46,625 nt of DNA from a virus, in the IMG/VR virus record IMGVR_UViG_3300031576_000089, positions 1 through 46,625 of that record, one strand, 5' to 3'. How positions within the stretch are numbered: the first letter of the stretch is position 1; every line of letters starts with the position of its first letter. Below, piece by piece: positions 1-7,607 of the stretch. A model generated the notes under the pieces. It saw nothing but the letters and a program-made list of their open reading frames with translations. It searched no databases and was not told the origin of the DNA. The position numbers and the translations under genes were made by a program.

Positions 1-127
1 CTTGAGGAGTGCGCTCTGGATCGGAGTTGGGGGTGAGAGAGAAAAGAAATTCTTCTTGGGAGAGAGGGGGGATTCTACGCTGATTTTCGGGCGTGTCAAG
101 AAGTATTTTTACCACAGTGATTTCTCT
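1..127. repeat. Terminal direct repeat, left copy
   Basis: Bases 1-127 match bases 46499-46625 exactly, as read by eye. The length of 127 equals a common maximum assembler k-mer, so this is most simply the overlap left on a closed circular contig, not a biological terminal repeat. It shows that the window is circular or circularly permuted. The repeat contains a purine-rich tract at about 33-72. Confidence 0.95.
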
Positions 128-218
128 GTAAAATCGCGGCGTCGCGTCTGTATCAAAAATGCACTTGTTGAGTGGAGTGGTCAAGAAGTATGGTTGCAAA
201 AAGGAGACACCTTTTCGC

Positions 219-247
219 TTGACAGGTGATTTTCGGAGGCGTATACG
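219..247 (+). promoter_or_regulatory. Sigma-70-type promoter of the rightward arm
   Basis: TTGACA at 219-224, a 17-base spacer, and TATACG at 242-247. The expected start of transcription is near 254, which is also the first ATG of the first gene. The transcript may therefore be leaderless, or the first gene may be read only from upstream transcripts, where GGGGGG at 247-252 could serve as ribosome-binding site. Confidence 0.6.
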
Positions 248-253
248 GGGGGT

Positions 254-550
254 ATGATGTCTTTTCGGCGTGGGCGGAAAGGGTCGCGGTTTGAGCGGAA
301 GCCGGTTCCAGCCGGGCCGATCGAGGCCCGTGCCGGGGTGCATGAGTGGGTGTGGTCGAACGAGTGCGGGTTGGTGTGCGCCTGGTGCGGGGAGCCGGAG
401 GCGATGGCGCTGTCGAAAGGCTGTCCGGCCGTGGCGATTCGGGACCGGGATCAACAGGTCTTTATCACCCGGTTATTGGAGCCTGAGCCGGAGCATTCCA
501 TTGTGGATGGTGTAGGGGTGGTGGACCTGGAGGGGGAGGCGGTGGAGTAG
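254..550 (+). CDS. Small CxxC protein, unknown function
   Basis: 98 residues, no family recognised. The N-terminal 20 residues are basic. A single CAWCG knuckle near residues 43-47 suggests half of a zinc site, and the C-terminus is acidic. Its stop codon is directly followed by the ATG of the next gene at 551, so the two look translationally coupled. It is the first gene after the 219-247 promoter. An in-frame ATG at 257 is an alternative start. Confidence 0.6.
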   Translation: MMSFRRGRKGSRFERKPVPAGPIEARAGVHEWVWSNECGLVCAWCGEPEAMALSKGCPAVAIRDRDQQVFITRLLEPEPEHSIVDGVGVVDLEGEAVE

Positions 551-937
551 ATGGGCCGGCCGATTACGAAACCGGATCGGGCGACGCCGGCGCAACGGGC
601 GAAATGCAACGCCCTCGCCAAGGCCCGGTACGAAGTGTTCTCGGTCAAGAAGGCCAAGTCCGTCGCCAAAGAAAAGCTGGATTTAGCGGATAAGATCGAG
701 CGCGGGGTCAAGGACTGTATTGACAAGATTCTGAGCGTCAAGGGCGGGATCAAGGGCTATCAGATCAAGGAACTGGTGGCGGTGGCGCGGGTTCTCCGGC
801 GCGATGCGGAGGAGGTCTTGCTGAAGCCCAAAGGCGAGAGGATCCCGGACGATCTGGCGGACGCCGCGCGCAAGGCCGGGGTGCTGACCGGCCCATTTGG
901 AGGCGCCAGTGGATCCAAACAGTCCCAATCCGCCTGA
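551..937 (+). CDS. Putative terminase small subunit
   Basis: 128 residues, highly charged and mainly helical, with a basic N-terminus (MGRPITKPDRATPAQRAK). I assign it as terminase small subunit from size, helical character and position at the head of the packaging genes, not from a diagnostic motif. Unlike most phages, two appendage-like genes separate it from the terminase ATPase at 2488. Its 3' end overlaps the next gene by 29 bases. A plain helical DNA-binding protein is the alternative. Confidence 0.45.
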   Translation: MGRPITKPDRATPAQRAKCNALAKARYEVFSVKKAKSVAKEKLDLADKIERGVKDCIDKILSVKGGIKGYQIKELVAVARVLRRDAEEVLLKPKGERIPDDLADAARKAGVLTGPFGGASGSKQSQSA

Positions 938-1199
938 GATAGATATGTGCCAGGTCAACGTCCCGCTGCCCGAGGGCCAGACCGTCGTCAATTACGCCGT
1001 CGTGCTGCTCACCGATCAAGGTTTGATCCTCGTTCATGCCCCCAAAGATGAAACCGGCAACATCGATGGTCTCAATGCGGTGGATCTGCTCATCCAAGGT
1101 GCCGCCACCGTGACCAGTCAGATCAAGGTCAAGAAACAGAAAGAGAAGCAACGCATTGCAGTCGTGCCGGCCAACGGCCTTCCGAGGCTCGTCCATTGA
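909..1199 (+). CDS. Hypothetical protein
   Basis: 96 residues from a GTG at 909, chosen because GGAGG at 899-903 sits five bases upstream. The centre looks like beta strands (VVNYAVVLLTDQGLILVHA) and the C-terminus is Lys-rich. No family is recognised. It overlaps the previous gene and is followed by a coupled TTGA junction at 1196. Association with the appendage-like gene downstream is suggested by position only. Confidence 0.55.
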   Translation: MDPNSPNPPEIDMCQVNVPLPEGQTVVNYAVVLLTDQGLILVHAPKDETGNIDGLNAVDLLIQGAATVTSQIKVKKQKEKQRIAVVPANGLPRLVH

Positions 1200-1663
1200 C
1201 GACCCGCACCGCTGAAGCCAAAGACCAAAAAGATGCTGCCTCCGGCTACGCCGGGCTGACCGGCGCAACGCTGGTGCCGGCCGCGGAATTGGGGACCGGC
1301 ACGCCGGATGCCACGAAAGTCCTGCTCGGCAATCAAGTCTGGACGCTCCTCACGTCCATCGTTGCGGTCCTCACGGGTGGCAAGATCACCAAAGGACAGA
1401 TCCTCAAGGAATACGAAGCAGACTTCACGACGTCGGCTCGAGCGCGCACCTTCACGGTCAGCGATAGCGATGCGGCCGCAGGGGACAAGATCGTGGCGTT
1501 TCATTCCGGCAACGCGGCGACCGGCCGGGATGCCAGCGAGAACGAGATGGACGCGCTGATCGTCCGCGCCGTCTGTTTGGTCAACGGCACGATCACGTTT
1601 TACGTGGATTCGCTGTTCGGCCCCGTTTTTGGGAAATACCGACTGCATTATTTCCTCGGGTAA
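1196..1663 (+). CDS. Appendage or tail-fibre-type virion protein
   Basis: 155 residues. The start is a TTG at 1196 overlapping the previous TGA. Residues 10-40 (AASGYAGLTGATLVPAAELGTGTP as pattern) resemble the repeat of many phage tail-fibre and collar proteins, where AxGYAxLxxxxxVPAAxLGSGTP precedes a beta domain. The rest is beta-rich and ends in an aromatic strand (FGKYRLHYFLG). It lies in the packaging region, not the tail cluster, so it may belong to a head fibre or neck appendage. The family resemblance is recalled, not searched. Confidence 0.55.
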   Translation: MTTRTAEAKDQKDAASGYAGLTGATLVPAAELGTGTPDATKVLLGNQVWTLLTSIVAVLTGGKITKGQILKEYEADFTTSARARTFTVSDSDAAAGDKIVAFHSGNAATGRDASENEMDALIVRAVCLVNGTITFYVDSLFGPVFGKYRLHYFLG

Positions 1664-1675
1664 GGAGATCACGGC

Positions 1676-2308
1676 ATGGCACAAATTCTCGGTTTTGACG
1701 GCGCCACATTATTGAAAGTAGATAGCGGGTCAGGCGCAGGGCGGATCACGCATTACCGCTCCGATGGGATCGAATCGAATCTCTCGATGGACGGCGGATA
1801 TTTCTTGGGCTTCGAGATCCGGCAGACCGGCACCGGCGCCGCACCCTTGACCGTCTGGGCGATGCGAAACGGCGGGACCAAAGTGGTCTATATTCGCCGG
1901 ATCCGCGGTTACATGATCTTCGACGGCACGGCCGGGGCTGCGACGAAACGGCAGTACCAGTTTGCCAGATTCTCCACGGCGACGCCGACCGGAGGCACGT
2001 CCATTCTGGCGAATATCGTCAAGCGCAGGTCAGGAGATGCTTCCACGACGATCACGGATGTGCGCTTCGTGGACACCGGCCTAACGGTTGGTGGCGTGGT
2101 ATTCGAGGCCGCGTTCCAGCAACTCGCCATTCCGATCTCCGTGACCAGCATGATTATCCCGTTCGATTTCCAATATAAGCAGGCCAACGATCCCCGCGGA
2201 GAATTTCAGTTGGCGATCAACGAGGGGGTGTGCATCCGGACCTTGACGGATGCCGCGACGGTGGGCCAGGGGATCTACGGGACGATTGAATGGGACGAGA
2301 AAACCTAA
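1676..2308 (+). CDS. Beta-rich virion protein, paralogue of the 13170 gene
   Basis: 210 residues preceded by AAGGAG at 1663-1668. Gly/Thr-rich, predicted all beta. The C-terminal part (AINEGVCIRTL, then a W-D/E strand) resembles the C-terminus of the 13170-13877 product (AQNEGISIRGTV, then a KW strand), so the two look like distant paralogues, perhaps head decoration or tail-tip beta-sandwich proteins. Exact role unknown. Its end overlaps the next gene at 2290. Confidence 0.6.
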   Translation: MAQILGFDGATLLKVDSGSGAGRITHYRSDGIESNLSMDGGYFLGFEIRQTGTGAAPLTVWAMRNGGTKVVYIRRIRGYMIFDGTAGAATKRQYQFARFSTATPTGGTSILANIVKRRSGDASTTITDVRFVDTGLTVGGVVFEAAFQQLAIPISVTSMIIPFDFQYKQANDPRGEFQLAINEGVCIRTLTDAATVGQGIYGTIEWDEKT

Positions 2309-2481
2309 CGACCTGTCCGCGCTGTGGCGGGTGTTGTGCGGTGGATTTTCAGATGGTGCATGATTTGGAAGAGCGTGATTTGCCGGTCGTGTTTCATGGG
2401 GTCGTGCCGACCTATTGCCTCAACTGCGGCTGGAGGAGTCAATGTTCCCATGTACCGCCTGCGGCGCTTGTTGCCGCATGA
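2290..2481 (+). CDS. Small zinc-ribbon protein
   Basis: 63 residues with CPRCGGC near the N-terminus and CLNCGW near residue 43, a standard four-Cys zinc ribbon. The ATG lies inside the last codons of the previous gene, giving a 19-base overlap. The product may bind nucleic acid or protein and lies directly upstream of the terminase ATPase. It is one of roughly twenty Cys-knuckle miniproteins in this genome. Confidence 0.6.
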   Translation: MGRENLTTCPRCGGCCAVDFQMVHDLEERDLPVVFHGVVPTYCLNCGWRSQCSHVPPAALVAA

Positions 2482-2487
2482 CGATAA

Positions 2488-3132
2488 ATGTACGAAACGG
2501 CTGAGTCGGTCGCGGAGCGCACGCTTCGCAGCTACAATGGCCGGCTCGAAGAATTGATCCTGGACACCGGATGGTTTCTCACACGCGACGAACACCGAGG
2601 CGACGAGATTCATCCCCTGCCGGCCGATCTGCCAGGCCTGCGGGCGTTGCTCCAGCTCTATCAGACCGAGCGGATGATCGTCTTGACGAAAGGCCGGCAG
2701 TTGAAAGTGTCGTGGGGAACGATGGCCTATCTTTTGGCGCAGGGCCTCATGCACGAACACGAACTGGAGATCGTGCAGACCAAGCGCGAGGAAGATGTGG
2801 AGAACCTACTGGAGCGGGCGCGCTTCATGTACGATCACTTCCCGACATGGCTCCAGGCGATCCGGCCGCGGATCTCCGGCACGCGGGAGCATCGGCTGAA
2901 GATCGAGTTTGCGGACCGCGATACGAAGATGTGGGGGATCCCGCAGGGCGCGGACGTCATTCGCTCCAATACGGTCACGCGGTATTTCAGCGACGAAACG
3001 GATTTCCAGCCGGACGCCAAAGCCTCCCTGCGCGCCGCCGCGCCGTCGTTGGGCGATACGGGGCAGGCGATATTTGTCAGTACGCCCGAGCTAGGTGGCC
3101 TGGTCGGGCAATTAATCAAGGGTGAATGGTGA
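2488..3132 (+). CDS. Terminase large subunit, ATPase half
   Basis: 214 residues. Deviant Walker A region KGRQLKVSW at 68-76, like terminases with KSRQMMVSW-type motifs. An adenine-region-like QTKREEDVENLLERA follows at 97-111. Walker B is RYFSDETDF with DE at 169-170, and the coupling motif is FVSTP at 196-200. The frame stops 14 residues after the coupling motif, where terminases normally continue into the RNase H-like nuclease. That domain is encoded separately at 3520-4701. Two small ORFs lie between, so the enzyme is either a two-chain protein or interrupted by an inserted element. Confidence 0.85.
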   Translation: MYETAESVAERTLRSYNGRLEELILDTGWFLTRDEHRGDEIHPLPADLPGLRALLQLYQTERMIVLTKGRQLKVSWGTMAYLLAQGLMHEHELEIVQTKREEDVENLLERARFMYDHFPTWLQAIRPRISGTREHRLKIEFADRDTKMWGIPQGADVIRSNTVTRYFSDETDFQPDAKASLRAAAPSLGDTGQAIFVSTPELGGLVGQLIKGEW

Positions 3133-3299
3133 TTCCAGAGTATTGCGAGTGGTGCAGAGAAAAACGAATGTTGGCGAAATTCCAAGATCGAAATTTGCAT
3201 GTGTGTCACCCTTGCCGTCGTGCTTGGATGAAGGGCTACGAGGAAGGGGCCGCACAAGCAGTCATGGGAGATTTATGCCAGGCGACGAAAAAGAGCTGA
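3126..3299 (+). CDS. Miniprotein with two Cys pairs inside the terminase gap
   Basis: 57 residues, ATG at 3126 overlapping the end of the terminase ATPase by seven bases. It has CEWC at 7-10 and CHPC at 27-30 with a basic segment, so a four-Cys zinc knuckle is likely. It overlaps the next ORF by 25 bases. Its compact Cys pattern recalls the zinc finger at the N-terminus of many HNH homing endonucleases, so it may be the remnant of an element that split the terminase gene. Function unknown. Confidence 0.5.
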   Translation: MVIPEYCEWCREKRMLAKFQDRNLHVCHPCRRAWMKGYEEGAAQAVMGDLCQATKKS

Positions 3300-3520
3300 C
3301 CTGCAAGGAGCAGTCGGAGCGCGATAAGTTTATCCGCAAGCAGCTCGAGCAGAATAAGAAGATTTTTAAGGTGGGTGGGTTTGTCGAGATCGAGGGCGCC
3401 TTGTTCATCGTCCACAAGATCACGAAGAAGGGCGAGATCCATCTACGCCGGTACACCGGCAAGATTGCGGTGTTGAGAGCCGATGCCACAGGTACGATGG
3501 TCAACGCGGTGAAAGCCTAA
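3275..3520 (+). CDS. Small charged protein inside the terminase gap
   Basis: 81 residues from ATG 3275. The N-terminal third is charged and helical (KEQSERDKFIRKQLEQNKK) and is followed by beta strands (VGGFVEIEGALFIVHKI). No family recognised. Its stop overlaps the ATG of the terminase nuclease gene (TAATG at 3518-3522), so it is probably translated with it. It could be a splicing or homing remnant, or a genuine packaging accessory. Confidence 0.5.
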   Translation: MPGDEKELTCKEQSERDKFIRKQLEQNKKIFKVGGFVEIEGALFIVHKITKKGEIHLRRYTGKIAVLRADATGTMVNAVKA

Positions 3521-4701
3521 TGGCGAAGATGGACTACCCCATATCGGTGACGCAAAAGCTCTGCATGCGATGTGGGGAGACAAAGCCGGCCTATCAATTC
3601 TGCCGCAATCGGCAGTCTAAAAGCGGCCTCCAGACCTATTGCAAGACGTGTCAGTTTGCCGAGCGCAACCCCAAACCGCCCCTGCCGACGATCCCCGCAT
3701 CGAGCGTTCCGGCACTTGATTCGCTCGAGCAGTATCCGATGAGCGAAGTGCCGCCAGGCATCTTGAACGGCGTCAAGGTGCCGCGCCAAGTGCATTCGCC
3801 GTGCGCCGGCATGTGGACGTGGCGGAACAAGAAGAATTGGTGCGTGATCGCGCTACACCATTCTTCGGAGCCGGCAAAGATGGCCGGCACGCCAGCTGGC
3901 GACGCTTGGATCAAGCAAGAGAAGGCGAAGTGTTCCGAGCGCGATTGGTTGCGTGAGCATCAGTTGGACTTTACCATCCGGACTGGCGACCCGTTTTTCA
4001 GTAAGTTCAACCGGGCCGTCCATGTGCAGCCGTGCGAGTACGATCCGGACAAGCCACTGATTAGGGGATGGGACTTCGGACGTGCGCGGCCGGCCTGTGT
4101 GTGGGCGCAACTCTCCGACAAGAATCAACTCCGTATCCTCTCGTCGTATCTCGGCAAGGCAATCAATATCTTCGATTTCGCGCCGGTCATTGTCGCTATG
4201 ACGAATGCCAAATACCCAGGCGCGAAGCTCACGGACTACGGGGATCCGTCCGGCGCGCAGGAAACCGACAAGGGCGCGACGACCGCGATCCTCCTTCATC
4301 AATTCAAGATCAAACTGCACTTCCGGTTCTCCTACGTTGAGGAAGGCTTGAAGCTCATGGAGCAACGGCTTCTCATGGATTCCTCCACCGGAGAGCCGGG
4401 CCTGATTATCAACTCGCAGGACAATCAGGATCTCATTGACGGCTTCGCGGGGGGCTATGTGCTGGATACCGGCGCGTCTGGCAAGGACAACGAGGGCCGA
4501 ATGAAAAACTCTCCGAAGAAGGACGGCTTCTACGAGCATCTGATGGATGCCGCTCGCTACTTGCATATCGGGCTGTATTCGCTCATGCCGGCCGGATCCG
4601 AGGACGATGAGCCATGGAAGGGTATTGGGCTGTGGCGTAGCAACGACCAGCACGCGGCGCATAAGCGCGATCGGGATAACGTTGGAGAATTTTGTACATG
4701 A
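3520..4701 (+). CDS. Terminase nuclease half with N-terminal zinc finger
   Basis: 393 residues. Residues 15-46 form CMRCGETKP, a GLQTY turn and CKTC, the zinc finger usually seen in phage HNH endonucleases. A Pro-rich linker at 50-80 follows. From about 85 it matches the second half of a large terminase, with RNase H-type acidic residues D185 (RGWDFG), D242 (YGDPSG) and D343 (LMDAARY). The ATPase half is at 2488-3132 in the same reading frame, separated by about 390 bases containing stops. Translation could also begin at an internal ATG at residue 74 (MSEVPPG), which would drop the finger. Confidence 0.85.
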   Translation: MAKMDYPISVTQKLCMRCGETKPAYQFCRNRQSKSGLQTYCKTCQFAERNPKPPLPTIPASSVPALDSLEQYPMSEVPPGILNGVKVPRQVHSPCAGMWTWRNKKNWCVIALHHSSEPAKMAGTPAGDAWIKQEKAKCSERDWLREHQLDFTIRTGDPFFSKFNRAVHVQPCEYDPDKPLIRGWDFGRARPACVWAQLSDKNQLRILSSYLGKAINIFDFAPVIVAMTNAKYPGAKLTDYGDPSGAQETDKGATTAILLHQFKIKLHFRFSYVEEGLKLMEQRLLMDSSTGEPGLIINSQDNQDLIDGFAGGYVLDTGASGKDNEGRMKNSPKKDGFYEHLMDAARYLHIGLYSLMPAGSEDDEPWKGIGLWRSNDQHAAHKRDRDNVGEFCT

Positions 4702-4814
4702 GAGAGCCGGCCTTCATCGCATTCATCTGGATCCTGAATCTCGGTCTGGCGATGGCTCTGTTCCTGTTCTGGAACGCAAACCGGGCCGCGGAGTTCATGT
4801 GGAGGTTCCATTGA
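4698..4814 (+). CDS. Single-pass membrane miniprotein
   Basis: 38 residues starting in an ATGA overlap with the terminase stop. Residues 5-25 (AFIAFIWILNLGLAMALFLFW) form one transmembrane helix and a short basic tail follows. The next gene starts in a TTGA overlap at its stop, so it is embedded in a coupled chain and is probably real despite its size. Function unknown. Confidence 0.5.
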   Translation: MREPAFIAFIWILNLGLAMALFLFWNANRAAEFMWRFH

Positions 4815-5125
4815 AATTCTGGCCGTTCAAGTGCGCCTCTTGTGCCGAGAAGGAACGGCTGATCGAAACGCTGGCGCAGGATGTCCTGCACGCCAGGACA
4901 GAGGTAGAGGGAGCGCGTGTCCGGGAACAGTCGGCCGTCAATGCACTCCTCCAGTGGCAACTAAAGCCACAGATCCATACTCCCTCGAAGATGATGCGGA
5001 CGGAAGCCGAACAAGCCCATAAGCAAGCCTTCGGGTTTTTCAAGGACGAGCTGGATGATGGTAAAGGCAACATTCTGGAGGCCGACCAGTTTCCGGAAGG
5101 TGAGCCGGTACGGACGATAAATTGA
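4811..5125 (+). CDS. Coiled-coil protein with CxxC start
   Basis: 104 residues from TTG 4811, chosen because GGAGG at 4801-4805 is five bases upstream and the start overlaps the previous TGA. It opens with FKCASCAEKERLIETL, then a helical, probably coiled-coil, stretch to about residue 70, and an acidic C-terminus. No family recognised. It lies between terminase and portal, so a packaging or portal-associated role is possible. Confidence 0.5.
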   Translation: MKFWPFKCASCAEKERLIETLAQDVLHARTEVEGARVREQSAVNALLQWQLKPQIHTPSKMMRTEAEQAHKQAFGFFKDELDDGKGNILEADQFPEGEPVRTIN

Positions 5126-5310
5126 CAATACAGGCATCTGTTGATACAAGTGCGCTAAAGGAGCGGTTAGCTCCACTGGTCGAAAAGTATCCGCGGTATT
5201 TTATGTTGGTGGCGAATTTCCTTGGGCGAGATCGCGCATGGGGCTATATCCAACTCAATCGTGGAGGTAAAGACGAAGTAGAGTGGGCTGAACACTATAC
5301 GCACAGATAA
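5122..5310 (+). CDS. Small hypothetical protein
   Basis: 62 residues from TTG 5122, which overlaps the previous TGA, the third TTGA junction in this arm. The N-terminus is helical and the C-terminus is rich in aromatic and charged residues (WGYIQLNRGG, EWAEHYTHR). No recognised domain. It is followed by the hairpin at 5335-5368, so it ends this group of genes. Confidence 0.5.
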   Translation: MTIQASVDTSALKERLAPLVEKYPRYFMLVANFLGRDRAWGYIQLNRGGKDEVEWAEHYTHR

Positions 5311-5334
5311 GAGCAGGCCAAACCGGATAACGAC

Positions 5335-5374
5335 AGGCTTGTTGGGGAGCGATCTCCCTGGCAAGCCTTTTGTA
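5335..5374 (+). terminator. Intrinsic terminator or attenuator before portal
   Basis: AGGCTTG at 5335-5341 pairs with CAAGCCT at 5362-5368. An inner GGGAG / CTCCC stem closes a CGAT loop, and TTTTGTATTTT follows. The structure ends only about ten bases before the portal ATG, so it may attenuate readthrough into the virion genes as well as terminate. Confidence 0.6.
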
Positions 5375-5378
5375 TTTT

Positions 5379-7607
5379 ATGGGCGAAACAGACAAATCAG
5401 ACAAGGGCATTATCCAGATGGCGGACGATCATCACGATCGGACCCGCTATATGCGCTACGGCTTCGAGCGCGACTGGTACGCCAACCTCCTCTACCGGCA
5501 AGGGCATCAGTGGATCGTGTGGGATGGGATTGCGCGTCGGTTCCGCCAGAAGCAACTTAAATCCTGGGTGCCGACACCCGTTACCAATAAATTCGCCTCA
5601 TCGCTCGATGCGCTGGTATCGCTGGTTCTCCGGGTGCAGCCGGAGATGATGTGGAAGCCGACCGATCCCAACGACGAGGAACAAAAGTCGCTAGCTGAAA
5701 CCTACACGAAAGCAACGGAGCTGGCGAAAGAGCGCACGCTGTTCCGGTTCTGGCGCCATGAGGCCGCTCAGTGGATGGTCTACACCGGCAACGCCTTCCC
5801 GGTCACGTTCTACGATCCGAAAGGCGGATCAGACATGAGCGTGCCGTACCTCAAGTGTGACGTCTGCAATTACGAGGAGATGCCGACCGCGTTTGAGCAG
5901 GGCTGTCCTCAGTGTGAAGGGACCAATACCAGCTATGTGCTTGAGAACGGGATCCCGAAAGAGGAGAAGTTCAAGGGCGGCGAGCTGATTACGGAAGTCG
6001 GCACGCCGTTCGAGATGTTCTTCGATTTCACCGTGACGCGCTGGCAGTTTCTCCAGGAGATCCAACGGATCAAACATCGGCCGGTAGACTACTTCAAACG
6101 GTACGGACCTCGCGGGAAGAAAGTGCAGGCCGGCAGTCCATCCACCATCTCTGAGTTTTATGCCGGTACGCTGGCATATCTCTCGGGATCTCCAGGCATC
6201 GTATCCGGCGCAGCCTCGGCCGGGAAGAATCCCACGGCACCGGAGCATCTATACCTCCGCAAGCCCGACGACGATTTCCCCAACGGCCTCTACCTGATTT
6301 ATTCCGGCGACACCATCCTCGAGAAAAGCGATCTGCCGTGCAAGGACGTCTACGGCAACTACATTCTGCCAGTCAACCATCTCTGCTTTGATCCTATCCC
6401 TGGTTGTGCGCTCGGGAAAACGGTCGGCAACGATCTGCGTCCGAAGCAAAAGCAGCGGAACGAGCTGGAGTCGCTGATCCAGTTGATTACGATGCGCTGT
6501 GCGAATCCGGTGTGGATTGTCCCCTACGGCACCGACGTCGAGGGATTCAGCGGAGAGCCTGGCGCCGTACTGAAGTCCATCCAGATCACGCCGAACGCCT
6601 CCGGGGAGCCGCGCCGGTTGGCAGGAGAGAACATTCCCTCCTCGCTCATCGAGTGGATGAAAAACATTGACGCCGACTTCGAGGAGATCACGTCCATCTA
6701 CGACGTGCTGAAAGGGCAGACGCCTCCTGGGGTGACGGCCGGCTATGCGATCCAGCTCTTGACCGAGCGCGGACAGTCGCGGTGGGGTCCGTTGTTCCAG
6801 CGATGGGAGAACGGCCACACCGATTGGGGCATGGTCGTCACGTCGTATATCAAAAACTATATGCCGGCTGAACAGCTCCGGCTGATGCTCGGAGAGCATG
6901 GCGAATGGGATCTCGAGAAGTTTAAGAGCGATGATCCGATTCGCATGACCCTGACGGTCGAGGCAGGGTCCACGAAGCCGCAGTCCGCGCTGGCCGAACA
7001 AGCCCTGATTGATAGCGCGATCGAGAAGGGGCTGATAGATCCCACGGATCCGGCGAACAAGTCGCAGCTCTTACGTTCGATGGGTCTGAGCCGCTTCGAC
7101 AATCAATCCGATTGGGACATGAAGGACGCCGCTCGAGAGGAAGAAGCCTTCCTACAGATCGCCGCGCAAGTGGATCTGTCGGCCGTCTATCAGAAGATGG
7201 CGTTTGCCGAGGAATCGGGTGACATTGAAGGGATCCAAACGTTGATCGCGGAAGTGAAGAAAACCGAGGAAGTGGCGATTCGCTTCCGTCCTCAGATTGA
7301 CAACAACCTCATCCATCTCTGGAGCCACAAGCGGTTCGCCAAGACCGACAAGTTTCTCCAGATGCCGGCCGAGTGGCAAGCCGTCTGGATGCAACACGTC
7401 GAGGCCACGGCGCAGCGGATCATGCAGGAATCCATGATGGCCGCAGGGATGGGGCAGGAACCGGGCCAGCCGGAGCCGGCCGGTCCTCCGAAACAGAACG
7501 CCGGTCCGCCGAAGCCGGCACAACCCGGTCAGCCGTCGAATGTGGCCGCGTCCCCGCAAGGTGGACACGCGCCGAGTCCGTTGGCGATGCAACCCGCGAT
7601 TCCCTGA
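5379..7607 (+). CDS. Portal protein
   Basis: 742 residues from ATG 5379; a second ATG at 5418 (MADDHHDRTRY) is possible. Size, position after the terminase, and the core (NKFASSLDALVSLVLRVQP, later LLTERGQSRWGPLFQRWE) fit podovirus-type portals, the dodecameric ring through which DNA is packaged. An inserted zinc ribbon near residues 160-180 (CDVC and CPQC) is unusual for portals. The last about 45 residues are Pro/Gln/Gly-rich and disordered. The next gene starts inside its stop codon. Confidence 0.85.
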   Translation: MGETDKSDKGIIQMADDHHDRTRYMRYGFERDWYANLLYRQGHQWIVWDGIARRFRQKQLKSWVPTPVTNKFASSLDALVSLVLRVQPEMMWKPTDPNDEEQKSLAETYTKATELAKERTLFRFWRHEAAQWMVYTGNAFPVTFYDPKGGSDMSVPYLKCDVCNYEEMPTAFEQGCPQCEGTNTSYVLENGIPKEEKFKGGELITEVGTPFEMFFDFTVTRWQFLQEIQRIKHRPVDYFKRYGPRGKKVQAGSPSTISEFYAGTLAYLSGSPGIVSGAASAGKNPTAPEHLYLRKPDDDFPNGLYLIYSGDTILEKSDLPCKDVYGNYILPVNHLCFDPIPGCALGKTVGNDLRPKQKQRNELESLIQLITMRCANPVWIVPYGTDVEGFSGEPGAVLKSIQITPNASGEPRRLAGENIPSSLIEWMKNIDADFEEITSIYDVLKGQTPPGVTAGYAIQLLTERGQSRWGPLFQRWENGHTDWGMVVTSYIKNYMPAEQLRLMLGEHGEWDLEKFKSDDPIRMTLTVEAGSTKPQSALAEQALIDSAIEKGLIDPTDPANKSQLLRSMGLSRFDNQSDWDMKDAAREEEAFLQIAAQVDLSAVYQKMAFAEESGDIEGIQTLIAEVKKTEEVAIRFRPQIDNNLIHLWSHKRFAKTDKFLQMPAEWQAVWMQHVEATAQRIMQESMMAAGMGQEPGQPEPAGPPKQNAGPPKPAQPGQPSNVAASPQGGHAPSPLAMQPAIP

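Larger units (their letters stand above)
1..253. other. Non-coding control region before the late genes
   Basis: No convincing gene lies here. It continues through the circular junction into the region after 46076, giving about 675 bp without a supported gene. It holds two direct copies of GTCAAGAAGTAT (95-106 and 180-191) and two near copies of TGATTTTCGG followed by GCG (81-93 and 227-241). The second of these lies in the spacer of the promoter at 219-247. Position just ahead of the packaging genes would suit a promoter, a packaging site or both; that role is inference. Confidence 0.6.

Noticed and set aside
2-229. 75-residue open frame at the very left end
   Set aside because: It begins in the assembly overlap, has no ribosome-binding site, and overlaps direct repeats and a promoter. 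The protein has no recognisable pattern.
3130-3760. Group I intron or intein in the terminase
   Set aside because: Stops in all joining frames exclude an intein, and I could not find the conserved core pairings of a group I intron by eye. The region holds overlapping coding frames, so I favour a split gene, with the intron idea left for RNA data.
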